Part shown: piece by piece, positions 27,594 to 36,861 of the stretch
How the letters are laid out: each line of letters begins with the position of its first letter
Numbering within the stretch: position 1 is the first letter of the stretch
NCBI GenBank assembly: GCA_029246705.1
Contig: JAQWMQ010000008.1
Location: 124,001 to 188,000 of the forward strand
DNA length: 64,000 nucleotides
From: Phycisphaerales bacterium
GTDB taxonomy: Bacteria > Planctomycetota > Phycisphaerae > Phycisphaerales > SM1A02
Direction of reading: 5' to 3'
Translations under genes and position numbers: made by a program
The notes under the pieces: model-generated
What the model was told of the DNA's origin: nothing
Databases searched by the model: none
What the model saw: the letters and a program-made list of their open reading frames with translations, nothing else

Positions 27594-28703
27594 TCATCGA
27601 GATTCGTAGTTGGTCTCGATCCAGTCCTTGTAGGTTCCATCCATCACGGCGGTCCACCAGGTCTCGTTCTCGAGATACCAGTCGACGGTCCTGCCGAAAC
27701 CGGATTCAAAGGTCTCCGCCGGTCGATAGCCGAGTTCCCTGGACGCCTTTTCCGCGTTGATCGCGTAGCGCAGGTCGTGACCTGGACGGTCCTTCACGTA
27801 GGTGATCAGCTCTTCGTTCGAACTTCCGCTCGATGCAGGGCTGTTCGGGAACCTGTCCTTGAGGTCCTGGTTGCCCTCGATGCGGTTCTGGACCATGGAA
27901 CAGAGCGCACGAACGATCTCGATGTTGGTTCTTTCGTTGTTTCCACCGATGCAGTACGTCTCTCCGGAAACACCACTCTTGATCGCAAGCTCGATGCCGC
28001 GGCAGTGATCATCGACATACAACCAGTCGCGGATGTTCATCCCGTCTCCGTAGACCGGAAGCGGCTTGCCGCCCAGGATGTTCATGAGCATCAAGGGGAT
28101 GAGTTTCTCTGGAAATTGGTAGGGACCGTAGTTGTTGGAACAGTTGGTCGTCGTCACCTGCAGGCCGAAGGTGTGGTGATAGGCACGAACCAGATGGTCT
28201 GACGCCGCCTTGCTGGCCGAGTACGGTGAGTTCGGCGCATAGGGAGTCTCCTCCTCGAAGGCGGGATCGTCGCTGGTGAGCGAACCGTAGACCTCGTCGG
28301 TCGAGACGTGGTGGAACCGGTGGGGTTTCCATGACCCCCCTTCCTGCTGCCAGGTGTTTCTCGCCGCCTTCAGGAGACTGTGGGTCCCGACCACGTTGGT
28401 GTCGATGAATTCGTCGGGCCCCTCGATGGAGCGGTCCACGTGGCTTTCGGCGGCAAGGTGGACGATGGTGTCCAGCTTGTTGTCCGTCAGGAGCCTTTCA
28501 ACGAGTTCGGTGTCGCGAATGTCACCGTGAACGAACTCGAGCCTGGGATCATCGAGGATTCCATCAAGGCTCTGGAGGTTCCCGGCATATGTCATCGAGT
28601 CCAGCACGACGATGCGATCGCCTTCATTGTGCTCGAGCCACCACCTGACAAGATTCACGCCTATGAAACCGGCTCCGCCGGTAAGAAGAAGATCAGCCAC
28701 CAT
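27594..28703 (-). CDS. rfbB: dTDP-glucose 4,6-dehydratase
   Basis: This is the second step of dTDP-L-rhamnose synthesis. The 369-residue extended-SDR protein has the NAD-binding loop LLTGGAGFIGVNLVR at the N-terminus, HLAAESHVDRSI near 85, STDEVYGSL near 128 and the active-site YSASKAASDHLVRAY. All are diagnostic for RmlB. It is the last gene of the minus-strand operon and overlaps the end of rfbD by 11 bp. All four rhamnose genes are present in the order A-C-D-B, so the EPS repeat unit very probably contains rhamnose or another 6-deoxyhexose made through this route. Confidence 0.96.
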   Translation of the reverse strand: MVADLLLTGGAGFIGVNLVRWWLEHNEGDRIVVLDSMTYAGNLQSLDGILDDPRLEFVHGDIRDTELVERLLTDNKLDTIVHLAAESHVDRSIEGPDEFIDTNVVGTHSLLKAARNTWQQEGGSWKPHRFHHVSTDEVYGSLTSDDPAFEEETPYAPNSPYSASKAASDHLVRAYHHTFGLQVTTTNCSNNYGPYQFPEKLIPLMLMNILGGKPLPVYGDGMNIRDWLYVDDHCRGIELAIKSGVSGETYCIGGNNERTNIEIVRALCSMVQNRIEGNQDLKDRFPNSPASSGSSNEELITYVKDRPGHDLRYAINAEKASRELGYRPAETFESGFGRTVDWYLENETWWTAVMDGTYKDWIETNYESR

Positions 28704-29571
28704 TCAGCTCCTCAAGCATCGATGAGAGATTGTCGCGCCAGTGTGCACATGGTACGCACTGTGTTCCTTGCAGTTTCTTCCAGGTGTCCTGCTTGTCCAT
28801 GACCGAATAGGACGGTCGACGTGCAGGGGTTGGAAATTCCGAACTCGGTACGGGGTCGATTCCCGGCATGCTGTCGAGAAGACCCTTCTCCTTGCCGATT
28901 TCCGCGATTGCCACTGCAAAGTCGTACCAGCTTGCCGTGCCATCATCCGTCCAGTGGTGAATCCCGGAAAGTTCCCGTTCCAGCATGCACCAGATGGCCC
29001 CCGCGAGAGAATTCGCCCAGGTCGGGGTGCCGATCTGGTCGTTAACGACCCGAACCTGTCCCCTTTCCCTCATGAGTCGCAGCATGGTGTTCACGAAGTT
29101 CGCTCCACCTGCGGAGTACAGCCATGCCGTGCGAACCACCACCGCTCGGTCTCCCAGCAGATCCAGCACCACCTCTTCTCCCTCGAGCTTCGTCCGTCCG
29201 TAGACCGACAGCGGGTTGGTGGTGTCCCGTGGACCGCGGGGTTCCCTGATGGACCCGTCGAACACGAAGTCGGTGGATACCTGCACCATCCTGGCCCCCA
29301 CTCGAGCGCAACTCGCCGCGAGATTCGCAGCTCCGTCACGGTTCACCAGTCTTGCGTTCTCCTCATCGGATTCAGCTGCGTCGACCGCCGTGTATGCACC
29401 GGCATTGATGACCGCATGTGGTTGATTTGCCTGCGTCACCCGCTCGACCATCGTCGAGTCGGTCATGTCGAGCTGATCGATGGTCAGGATCGAAGCCTCC
29501 ACCCAATCCGGGCGGGTCTGCTCCAGGGCCGTGGACAACTGGCCCCCACCACCGGTGATCATCACATTCAC
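28693..29571 (-). CDS. rfbD: dTDP-4-dehydrorhamnose reductase
   Basis: This enzyme does the last step to dTDP-L-rhamnose. The product reads VNVMITGGGGQLSTALEQ at the start, with the Rossmann loop GGGGQL, then INAGAYTAVDAAESDE near 66, STDFVFDG near 103 and the SDR YGRTKLEGE. The GTG at 29571 is chosen because it forms a 4-base GTGA overlap with the rfbC stop. ATG 29562 is the alternative. It gives 292 residues, normal for RmlD. It overlaps the start of rfbB by 11 bp, so translation of the four rfb genes is likely coupled. Confidence 0.93.
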   Translation of the reverse strand: MNVMITGGGGQLSTALEQTRPDWVEASILTIDQLDMTDSTMVERVTQANQPHAVINAGAYTAVDAAESDEENARLVNRDGAANLAASCARVGARMVQVSTDFVFDGSIREPRGPRDTTNPLSVYGRTKLEGEEVVLDLLGDRAVVVRTAWLYSAGGANFVNTMLRLMRERGQVRVVNDQIGTPTWANSLAGAIWCMLERELSGIHHWTDDGTASWYDFAVAIAEIGKEKGLLDSMPGIDPVPSSEFPTPARRPSYSVMDKQDTWKKLQGTQCVPCAHWRDNLSSMLEELNGG

Positions 29572-30116
29572 TCGAACACCTCTGCATCCTCGAGCAACGG
29601 TGCGGCCGAGTCCTTGCCGGACAGGCTCGGATCCCCACCATCGACCAAGGGCCATTCGATTCCGATCGACGGGTCATTCCAGCGAATGCCCCTGTCGTTC
29701 TCAGGTGTGAAGTACTCGGTGCACTTGTACTGGAAGTCCGCGGTCTCAGAGGTCACGTAGAACCCGTGACCGAAACCGGGCGGTACCCAGAAGATCCTCT
29801 TGTTGGCCTCCGAGAGTTCGACCCCGAACCACCTTGAGAAGGTTGGTGAACCCCTTCTCAGGTCAACCGCGACATCGAAGACCGATCCACTGGTCACTCG
29901 GACGAGTTTTCCCTGGGGATTGTCGATCTGATAGTGGATTCCACGCAGGACGCCTTGTGTCGACCTGCTGTGGTTGTCCTGCACGTAGTCGAAGTCGATT
30001 CCCAACTCGCGATAGGTTCGTCGGTTCCAACTCTCGATGAAGAAGCCACGATCATCACCGTGAACCAACGGCTCGAGCAGGAAGCAACCCGGTAGTGGTG
30101 TCTCGATCTTCTGCAC
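29568..30116 (-). CDS. rfbC: dTDP-4-dehydrorhamnose 3,5-epimerase
   Basis: This is a 182-residue cupin epimerase of the RmlC family. Signatures include DDRGFFIESW near 21, DNHSRSTQGVLRGIHYQ near 47 (containing the catalytic histidine of LRGIHYQ) and FWVPPGFGHGF near 109. The start codon is GTG. It lies 20 bp after rfbA and overlaps rfbD by 4 bp. It converts dTDP-4-keto-6-deoxyglucose to the rhamno configuration in the cytosol. Confidence 0.95.
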   Translation of the reverse strand: MQKIETPLPGCFLLEPLVHGDDRGFFIESWNRRTYRELGIDFDYVQDNHSRSTQGVLRGIHYQIDNPQGKLVRVTSGSVFDVAVDLRRGSPTFSRWFGVELSEANKRIFWVPPGFGHGFYVTSETADFQYKCTEYFTPENDRGIRWNDPSIGIEWPLVDGGDPSLSGKDSAAPLLEDAEVFE

Positions 30117-30136
30117 GTGTGAGGTCTTGTCTCTGG

Positions 30137-31018
30137 TCAGGTACCCGACTTGAGCAGGTCGAGCAGGTACTGTCCGTAATTGTTCTTGTTCAGCGCGAGG
30201 CCCAGTTTCTCCAGCTGGGCATCATCGATCCAACCCTGTCGCCAGGAGATCTCTTCGGGGCAGGCTATGGACAACCCCTGTCGAGCCTCGATGGTCTGAA
30301 CAAATTGAGCTGCTTGCAAGAGTGTTTCGAAGGTACCGGTGTCAAGCCATGCGGATCCACGTCCCAGAAGCTCGACATCCAACTGACCTCTTCTTCGATA
30401 TTCGTCGTTCACGCTGGTGATCTCGAGTTCGCCGCGGGCTGATGGCTTTATGGACTTGGCGATGTCGACGACCTGCTCATCGTAGAAGTAGAGCCCGGTA
30501 ACCGCGTAGTTCGACCTGGGGCTCGCCGGCTTCTCCTCGATACTGCGAACCTTGAACTCTTCATCGAACTCGACAACCCCGTATTCACCGGGATTTTTGA
30601 CGCGGTAGGCGAAGACCGTTGCTCCGCTCTCCTGCGTGGTGATGACCTTCAGTCGTTTCTGAAGTTCGGTCCCGTGGAAGATGTTGTCACCCAGTACGAG
30701 TGCGGAGGGCCCTCCTTGAAGGAATTCCTCTCCGATGATGAAGGCCTGTGCAAGCCCGTCAGGGCTGGGCTGGACGGCCCAGGAAATATCGATCCCCCAC
30801 GACTCTCCGCTGCCCAGAAGGGCCTGGAAGGCAGCCTGGTCCTCAGGCGTGGTGATGATGAGGATCTCCCGCATGCCTGCCAGCATGAGCACCGACAACG
30901 GGTAGTAGATCATCGGTTTGTCGTAGACGGGCATCAGCTGCTTGCTGACCCCGCAGGTCAGCGGATACAGCCTCGTACCTGAACCGCCCGCGAGGATGAT
31001 CCCTTTTCGATCTTTCAT
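30137..31018 (-). CDS. rfbA: Glucose-1-phosphate thymidylyltransferase
   Basis: The first step of dTDP-rhamnose synthesis: dTTP plus glucose-1-phosphate gives dTDP-glucose. The 293-residue protein has the intact nucleotidyltransferase signature [14 protein letters not shown] near residue 7 and [18 protein letters not shown], then LGDNIFHG near 110 and [20 protein letters not shown] near 160. All are as in RmlA. This is useful contrast with the degenerate nucleotidyltransferase-like gene at the head of the same operon. It starts 26 bp after the TPR gene. Confidence 0.97.
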   Translation of the reverse strand: MKDRKGIILAGGSGTRLYPLTCGVSKQLMPVYDKPMIYYPLSVLMLAGMREILIITTPEDQAAFQALLGSGESWGIDISWAVQPSPDGLAQAFIIGEEFLQGGPSALVLGDNIFHGTELQKRLKVITTQESGATVFAYRVKNPGEYGVVEFDEEFKVRSIEEKPASPRSNYAVTGLYFYDEQVVDIAKSIKPSARGELEITSVNDEYRRRGQLDVELLGRGSAWLDTGTFETLLQAAQFVQTIEARQGLSIACPEEISWRQGWIDDAQLEKLGLALNKNNYGQYLLDLLKSGT

Positions 31019-31044
31019 GTCTCTTCCATTTCTGATCGACCGCT

Positions 31045-34000
31045 TCAGCCGATCTCCTCGATCAAGGCTCGAAGCTGGTCGAGCATCTCCTGCTTGTACC
31101 TGTATTCCTCGGTGAGGGCACTGCTCTGCGCAGCAAGGATGCGCGCCTGGTCGATCCGATCCAGACGGATCAACAGGTTGATGGCTCGAATCCTCAGGTC
31201 CAGACGGGTCGGTGCGATCTGGATGGCTTTTTCGATCATCCGGAGTGCCGCTTCGTCGTTGCCACCTGCAGCCAGGATCTGGGCCTTGGTGTCCATGAGT
31301 TCCGGTTGTATTCCGGGCGGTGCGATGTTTATGGCTTCGTCGATCCGAACGATGGCTTCTTCCCGGTCAACGGTCTCAAGCTGCTTCAGCTGGTACGCAA
31401 GATTGTTGAGGGCGGCGAGGTAGACCTGGAGAAGGCCCAGAGCTTCGGCCCTTTCGCGACCTTGGAGTTCCTGCAGGCCCTTGAAGACGGCAATTTCATC
31501 CTCGGTGAAGAGGTCGATGAGCTCCCGGTAGATTCGATTCGACTTCTCGATCTCACCCGTGTGGTCGGTGAGCTGTGCCTTGCAGAGCATCACGTTCCTG
31601 ATGTTCGCGGGTTCTTCCTCGAGCAGTTGGTCGAGTATCTCGGCTGCAATCGCCGCGTCCTCCGGGTTGTCACTTCGCTTCGCGAGCTGCAGCCAGTTGT
31701 TACCGAGGTTCAGGCGACGCTCCGGCGTCTGCGAGAGCAGTGGCGCCACGCGAACGAGTGCATCACGACCGATTGACGGATCCATCCCCGGGATCGAAGA
31801 GGTCCACAGGTTCAGGAGTGCCTGGTCACTCTCGAGCAGGGGCATGAAATTTTTCTCTGCATCATCAATGCGTCCAGAAAGAAGCAGCACCCTCAGGAAA
31901 AGCTCCCTGAACGCGTTCACAAGCCTTGAGTCCTCGCCCTTCATGCGCCTCTCGGTGGGCAGCTGGGCGTAGATCAGCTCGTCATCCGAAATCATCTCCT
32001 CGTAGGGCAGCATGGCATCAAGTGCGATGCCGTACCGGCCCATGCTGAGGCAGAGTTCGGCGATCCTCATGTCCTGTTCAAGTCTTCTTCCGGCCGGTGA
32101 CTTGTCTCGACTCATCACGGCAAGGTCGAGTGCGGTGTCCCACTCCCGTAGATTCACGGCGCTTTCGTGGCCCCACAAGGCAGGGTTTGGATCGCTTGGC
32201 AGACTGATCATCGCTTCGCGTGCGATACGAAGCGCGGTTTCATGATCTCCTGCGATGGAGTGCATCGTCCAGGCAAGGTGACGTGGCGCCACCGTGTCGG
32301 GGTAACTCGACACCAGTTGAATCGAGCGCGCAAGGTCGCCCGTGTCGGGTTGGAACGCTCCCGTGGCCGGGTTCGATGAATCCATCTTCAACTCGAGCAC
32401 TGCCGCAAGCGTCGGGGCATCCTTCTGCAGTTGTGGCAGCAGACCACGCGCTTCGTCCCATGAGTTGGTGTCCGCGACCAGAAGAGGAAGAAGCTGGCCG
32501 AGGGCGATCGTGTTCTCCGGGTCCAGAACCAGGGCCTGTCGAAGGGCGGTCCTCGCTCCCGCAAGATCCTCGGTCTGGGATCGAACCCTGGCAACGATGA
32601 TCCAGGTGCCGACGCTCTCGGGAAACCGTGCCATCAGCTCCCTGCTGGCTTCACTCGCGGCCTCGAGGTTGCTCGAAGCCAGGAACAGTTCGATCTCCAG
32701 GGTCATGAGGCGTCGAGCATCGAGCAGTTCGGATGTCCGGGCTATTGAAAGGGCTTCATCCACCCTGCCGGTCGTCGCGAGAAGTATCAGCTTCCCGTCG
32801 AATGCAAAACGATTTTCGGCATCGAGTTCCAGTGCAAGGTCGTACTGGGCGAGCGCCTGCTCGATCATCCCCTCCCTGGCCAGGAAGAGCGCCAGGGAGA
32901 TTCTGTCGAGAGGGCTTTTCGATTCAGCCGCGATACCCTCGAGTTCGAGGATGGCTTCCCTGGTAAGTCCCTGCTTCACGAAGAGGGAGACTCGGTTTCG
33001 GGACGCGGTCATGTTCGGGGCGATCTTCTGGTACCGCTGGAGGTACTCGATCGCCCGGTCCCTGTCCCCGATCTTCTGGTGCAGCTGGATGATGGTCGGA
33101 TAGAGGGACGCCTGGTCAGGCCTCGTTTCGAGTGCCCTGCGCAGGTAGTTCGCCGAACCGGAATAGTCGGGGTTGTTGCCCATGCGAAGCAGGTCTGAGA
33201 GAACCAGCATCGCCACGACGGATTCCGGTGACTTTCGAACGACTTCGTTCAAGGCCACGATCGAATTCGCCCTGGCCGCGTCATCGTTGATCTGCGTGCT
33301 GATCACCTTTCGCGCACTCGCGATGATGTAGGTGCTTGATTCAACGCCAAGAAGCTCGGCAATCCTGTCGAGGGCCGACTGACCGAGTTCCGGGGAGCTG
33401 ACCCAGATGCCGGGATAGGACGTGATGATCCGTGCTGCCTCGTGATCGTTGGGTATCTCGTCATAGATCTCCCTCATCCTGGTGAGGAGTTCCTCGCTGC
33501 TCTGGGTACTTGCCATGAAGGCAAGAGTCCTTTTCAGGGCGGAGATCCTTTGTGGTCCGGTGAGATCTTTTCGTGATGTTGCATCCTCGAGGATCGCCAG
33601 GGCGGTCTCCTCCTGGCCGAGGTTCCGGGCTCGTTCCGCCATGGCGTAAGCGAGATCGAACATCGAGGCGCCGTTCTCGCCCGCGCGTTGCAGGAGTTCA
33701 TCGCTTCGTTGTCCGCCCACCGAATCGTTGATGGCGACGATCTGCAACAGCAAGCGGGGAGACACCCCGTCCTGCTGGAGTGCCTCATCGATGGCGAACT
33801 GCAGTGCGTCATCGTCATCCTCGAGGGCTGCGGCACCAGCGATGAGTGGAAGCAGTGGCGTGGCGACCTCGCTCGATCCATCTCTGGTGTTTTCATAGGT
33901 GGCGCGAATACGTGAGGTGATCCCTCTTCCAGCACTCTGGGCGCTTTCCGCCTGGAAGGGATCCATTCCCGATCGCTTGAGAGCGATCCATGCCCGCGCA

Positions 34001-35391
34001 CGAATCATGTACGAATCCAGTGATGGGTAGGATTGGAACAGTCGATTCGCCTGCTTCAGGGCATTCTGGTGCTGCTGGGTCTGCAGAAGCAGGTTAGCCA
34101 GTTGTCTTCCTGCAGCCCTGGAACCCCTGGCCACGAAAAGATCTCGATAGAGGTTCATCGCGGAGTCGGACTGACCGGTCTTCTGCAGGATCGAAGCTTC
34201 CATGAGCATCAGGTTCAGGTTCCTCGAATCAAGGCTCCTGGCGGCTCTGATCTGCTCGAGACTCTCCTGCATTTCCTTGATGGTCTTCGCGGACTGGGAC
34301 TTGTAGGCCATGATGCTGGTTGCGTCGACCTTGGCCCGCGCGGTGTCATCCGCCTCCGAATCAACCAGCAGTCTCTGGTGTATCTCATCGGCCGCGTCTT
34401 CCTCGAGAACGAAGGTCGCCAATGCCGCCGCCATCCTCAGGAAATCAAGTTCCTCTGGATAGGCTTCATAGGCTTCGAGCGACAGATCGAGGGCCGATTC
34501 ATATTCCGATCTGCGCCACAATCGAGTCGTGAGTGCGGTGGCGATCTCGGGATCATCCCCCGCCAGGACGCTTGCTCGTGCGAGGATCGCCTCGGACTCC
34601 GCGTTCATTTCAAGCATTTCAAGCTGCTGCTGCAGCTGAATGATGATGACCGGATCGATCTTTGGCAGATTGGACAGGTCCGTTGCGATTCTGGTGGCCT
34701 CGGCTTTGTTTCCACCTGATCTCAGCAGGGAGATCCGTGTCAGTGCCAGCGCCTGGTTGTTCGGGTGGGCCTGCTGGTACTCGCTCAGTGCGTCAAGCAG
34801 GCTCTCCGGATCGTCTCCGCGTTCGCGCCTCAGGGTGAACTCGTACAGGGGCCAGCTACTGTCGTTGGGGGACAGCTTCCTGATTCGTTCGATCTCATCC
34901 AGTGCCTCGTCGAAGCGTCCCACGGATCGAAGAACGGCAGCTCTTGACTTGATGATCTCGATGTCGTCATGGGGGAGTCGGTCCGAATACGTGAGTGCGT
35001 CGGTGGTGTCACCGGTCGCCACGTAGATCTTGACGAGCTCGCGAAGGGCTTCCTCGTTCTCGCGGTCGAGACTGAGTGCGTGCAGGAAGTACTTCTCCGA
35101 AGCACTGATGTGCCTGCCGTTGATGTCGATGTTCCGCATCCGGGTGTGTCCCAGCGCGAGAGCCAGATCGAGATCTTCCTTCTTGTACGTCACTGCCTTG
35201 CTGAGCTTCGGAAGTGCAGTGATGTAGTCGCCCTCAAGGTAGGCAGACATGCCTTCGCTTGCGGCAAGCTCCACCTGTCGATTGCGGTTCCATTTCGTGA
35301 AGAAGTATCCTGCCACAACGGTCACGACCAGTACGAAAACCAGTACGCACAGGAGGATCAATCTTCGCCGAACTCTCTTGTTGAGTGCCAT
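31045..35391 (-). CDS. Very large membrane-anchored TPR-repeat protein of the EPS/exosortase operon
   Basis: This 1448-residue protein begins with a short basic stretch ([10 protein letters not shown]) and one transmembrane helix ([21 protein letters not shown]). It is followed by tetratricopeptide-type helical repeats almost to the end (for example [40 protein letters not shown]). A single N-terminal anchor implies that the repeats face the periplasm. The ATG at 35391 is preferred over the TTG at 35397. The position between the initiating sugar transferase and rfbA suggests a scaffold for EPS assembly or export. TPR proteins recur in exosortase/EPS loci (PrsT-like), but these are usually shorter. 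No catalytic domain was recognised. It could alternatively interact with an outer-membrane secretin or porin encoded elsewhere. Confidence 0.85.
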   Translation of the reverse strand: MALNKRVRRRLILLCVLVFVLVVTVVAGYFFTKWNRNRQVELAASEGMSAYLEGDYITALPKLSKAVTYKKEDLDLALALGHTRMRNIDINGRHISASEKYFLHALSLDRENEEALRELVKIYVATGDTTDALTYSDRLPHDDIEIIKSRAAVLRSVGRFDEALDEIERIRKLSPNDSSWPLYEFTLRRERGDDPESLLDALSEYQQAHPNNQALALTRISLLRSGGNKAEATRIATDLSNLPKIDPVIIIQLQQQLEMLEMNAESEAILARASVLAGDDPEIATALTTRLWRRSEYESALDLSLEAYEAYPEELDFLRMAAALATFVLEEDAADEIHQRLLVDSEADDTARAKVDATSIMAYKSQSAKTIKEMQESLEQIRAARSLDSRNLNLMLMEASILQKTGQSDSAMNLYRDLFVARGSRAAGRQLANLLLQTQQHQNALKQANRLFQSYPSLDSYMIRARAWIALKRSGMDPFQAESAQSAGRGITSRIRATYENTRDGSSEVATPLLPLIAGAAALEDDDDALQFAIDEALQQDGVSPRLLLQIVAINDSVGGQRSDELLQRAGENGASMFDLAYAMAERARNLGQEETALAILEDATSRKDLTGPQRISALKRTLAFMASTQSSEELLTRMREIYDEIPNDHEAARIITSYPGIWVSSPELGQSALDRIAELLGVESSTYIIASARKVISTQINDDAARANSIVALNEVVRKSPESVVAMLVLSDLLRMGNNPDYSGSANYLRRALETRPDQASLYPTIIQLHQKIGDRDRAIEYLQRYQKIAPNMTASRNRVSLFVKQGLTREAILELEGIAAESKSPLDRISLALFLAREGMIEQALAQYDLALELDAENRFAFDGKLILLATTGRVDEALSIARTSELLDARRLMTLEIELFLASSNLEAASEASRELMARFPESVGTWIIVARVRSQTEDLAGARTALRQALVLDPENTIALGQLLPLLVADTNSWDEARGLLPQLQKDAPTLAAVLELKMDSSNPATGAFQPDTGDLARSIQLVSSYPDTVAPRHLAWTMHSIAGDHETALRIAREAMISLPSDPNPALWGHESAVNLREWDTALDLAVMSRDKSPAGRRLEQDMRIAELCLSMGRYGIALDAMLPYEEMISDDELIYAQLPTERRMKGEDSRLVNAFRELFLRVLLLSGRIDDAEKNFMPLLESDQALLNLWTSSIPGMDPSIGRDALVRVAPLLSQTPERRLNLGNNWLQLAKRSDNPEDAAIAAEILDQLLEEEPANIRNVMLCKAQLTDHTGEIEKSNRIYRELIDLFTEDEIAVFKGLQELQGRERAEALGLLQVYLAALNNLAYQLKQLETVDREEAIVRIDEAINIAPPGIQPELMDTKAQILAAGGNDEAALRMIEKAIQIAPTRLDLRIRAINLLIRLDRIDQARILAAQSSALTEEYRYKQEMLDQLRALIEEIG

Positions 35392-35421
35392 CCGCAAATC
35401 CCGATTACGTCATGCGATCCG

Positions 35422-36858
35422 TCAGCCCCGGACCATTCGGTACAACGTCTTGAAACAGATTCGCGCATCAAGCAACAAGCTGGCGCGGTTGACGTATTCG
35501 ATGTCGTACTTGATCCACTCCTGGAAGTCCATTCCCGGAGCACGTGTCCTCTCCACCTGCCACAGTCCGGTGATGCCGGGACGGACACTCAAACGTGCAT
35601 CCCTCCAGGCCGGACAGAATTGGTTTTCCTTCTCAGGGCTGGGCCGCGGGCCCACGAGGCTCATGTCACCGACCAGGACGTTCCAGAATTGAGGAACTTC
35701 GTCGATGTGGAATCTTCTGAGAAGGCGGCCGACCTTGGTGATCCTCGGATCGTTCTCTATGAACACCTGGGGGCCGTCCGCGAGGTTCTTTTCGGTCAGG
35801 TCTCCGACCATCGACTCTGCATTCCTGAGCATGGTCCTGAACTTCCAGCACTTGAAGTTCTTGCCACCCCTGGTCTGTCGAACATGACCGAAGAAGACCG
35901 GTCTGCCGTCGTTGATCATCACCGCTATTCCCACCACCGTCATCAACGGCAGGAGGGCAAGCAGGACGCACAGTGAGACCAGTACGTCGATCGAACGCTT
36001 CATCAGCGAGTACAGCGAGATCTCGTCCGATTCCTGGAGGACGTCTCGGTTCGATGATCTCTGTATCTCGTCGATCTCAAGCATCGTGAGTCCGGACGGG
36101 ATCTGTGCATTCGATTCGGAATCATCCTCGATGATGGTCGGTCCCACGACCACGGACTTGCGGTTCATCTGCGTGTTTCGACCGAGCCACACCGGTGGAA
36201 GAAGGTGATCGATTCGTTCGGTATCGGTCCCGGGTATGCCCCAGATGCCGGGGCGGATCTGTACCAGCCCATTGAGGACGAGGTCGGGTTCAGGCAGGAT
36301 CTTGGTGAGCTCCCTCATCAACTCGCGAGCCGAATCGGGGGTTTCGCAGGTCGAGGTGAGTCCCTTGATCGAATAATGATCGGTGCGGGTCCAGTCGACG
36401 TATCGTCGGAGATCGGTCCAGGCTCTTCGACGCTTCTCGCTGTCGGCCCAGATCTGGGCCACGCTCGCACGGCGAGTCATGAGCACCCTGGTCGACCTGC
36501 TCTTGAGGTTGCGGTAGTCCCGATCGATACGCAGCAGGTCGCCGTCACCGTTCTGTATGACCCGTTCTCGATACGGCTGGTTCTCGGAATAGACCCTGAT
36601 CCTGGAGAGTGGAGCCCTGTTCCAGGACATGGAGTTCGCGAGCACGGCATGATCGAACAGGGCACACTGCCTTGGTTCAAGCAGCATGAAGAGGTCTCGC
36701 CCCTTCTGTGGCGTGAATGATTCGGTCCTTCTCACGCACTGGATCCCGTGGGAACGCCAGTAGGCATCGTGCAGATCATGTGCACCGAAACCCCATATCG
36801 TCGGGGCTTCTTCGGTGCTCGTGCCGAGGTTCGGGTTTGTTCGATAGACCCGGGTCAT
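35422..36858 (-). CDS. Initiating sugar transferase with N-terminal nucleotidyltransferase/hexapeptide-like region
   Basis: In this 478-residue protein, residues about 285-478 are a bacterial sugar transferase (PF02397 type). It has a membrane-entry helix (SIDVLVSLCVLLALLPLMTV), then GHVRQTRGGKNFKCWKFRTM, LRRFHIDEVPQFWNVLVGDM, SLVGPRPSPEKE and the C-terminal RPGITGLWQV. It would load the first sugar phosphate on undecaprenyl phosphate. The first 280 residues are not the usual polytopic PssY/WbaP N-terminus. They include PPVWLGRNTQMNRKSVVVGP, a hexapeptide-like stretch seen after sugar nucleotidyltransferase domains, so this part may be a decayed nucleotidyltransferase plus beta-helix (inference). 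The gene begins 3 bp after the Wzz/kinase gene and ends about 30 bp before the TPR gene. Confidence 0.9.
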   Translation of the reverse strand: MTRVYRTNPNLGTSTEEAPTIWGFGAHDLHDAYWRSHGIQCVRRTESFTPQKGRDLFMLLEPRQCALFDHAVLANSMSWNRAPLSRIRVYSENQPYRERVIQNGDGDLLRIDRDYRNLKSRSTRVLMTRRASVAQIWADSEKRRRAWTDLRRYVDWTRTDHYSIKGLTSTCETPDSARELMRELTKILPEPDLVLNGLVQIRPGIWGIPGTDTERIDHLLPPVWLGRNTQMNRKSVVVGPTIIEDDSESNAQIPSGLTMLEIDEIQRSSNRDVLQESDEISLYSLMKRSIDVLVSLCVLLALLPLMTVVGIAVMINDGRPVFFGHVRQTRGGKNFKCWKFRTMLRNAESMVGDLTEKNLADGPQVFIENDPRITKVGRLLRRFHIDEVPQFWNVLVGDMSLVGPRPSPEKENQFCPAWRDARLSVRPGITGLWQVERTRAPGMDFQEWIKYDIEYVNRASLLLDARICFKTLYRMVRG

Positions 36859-36861
36859 CGT

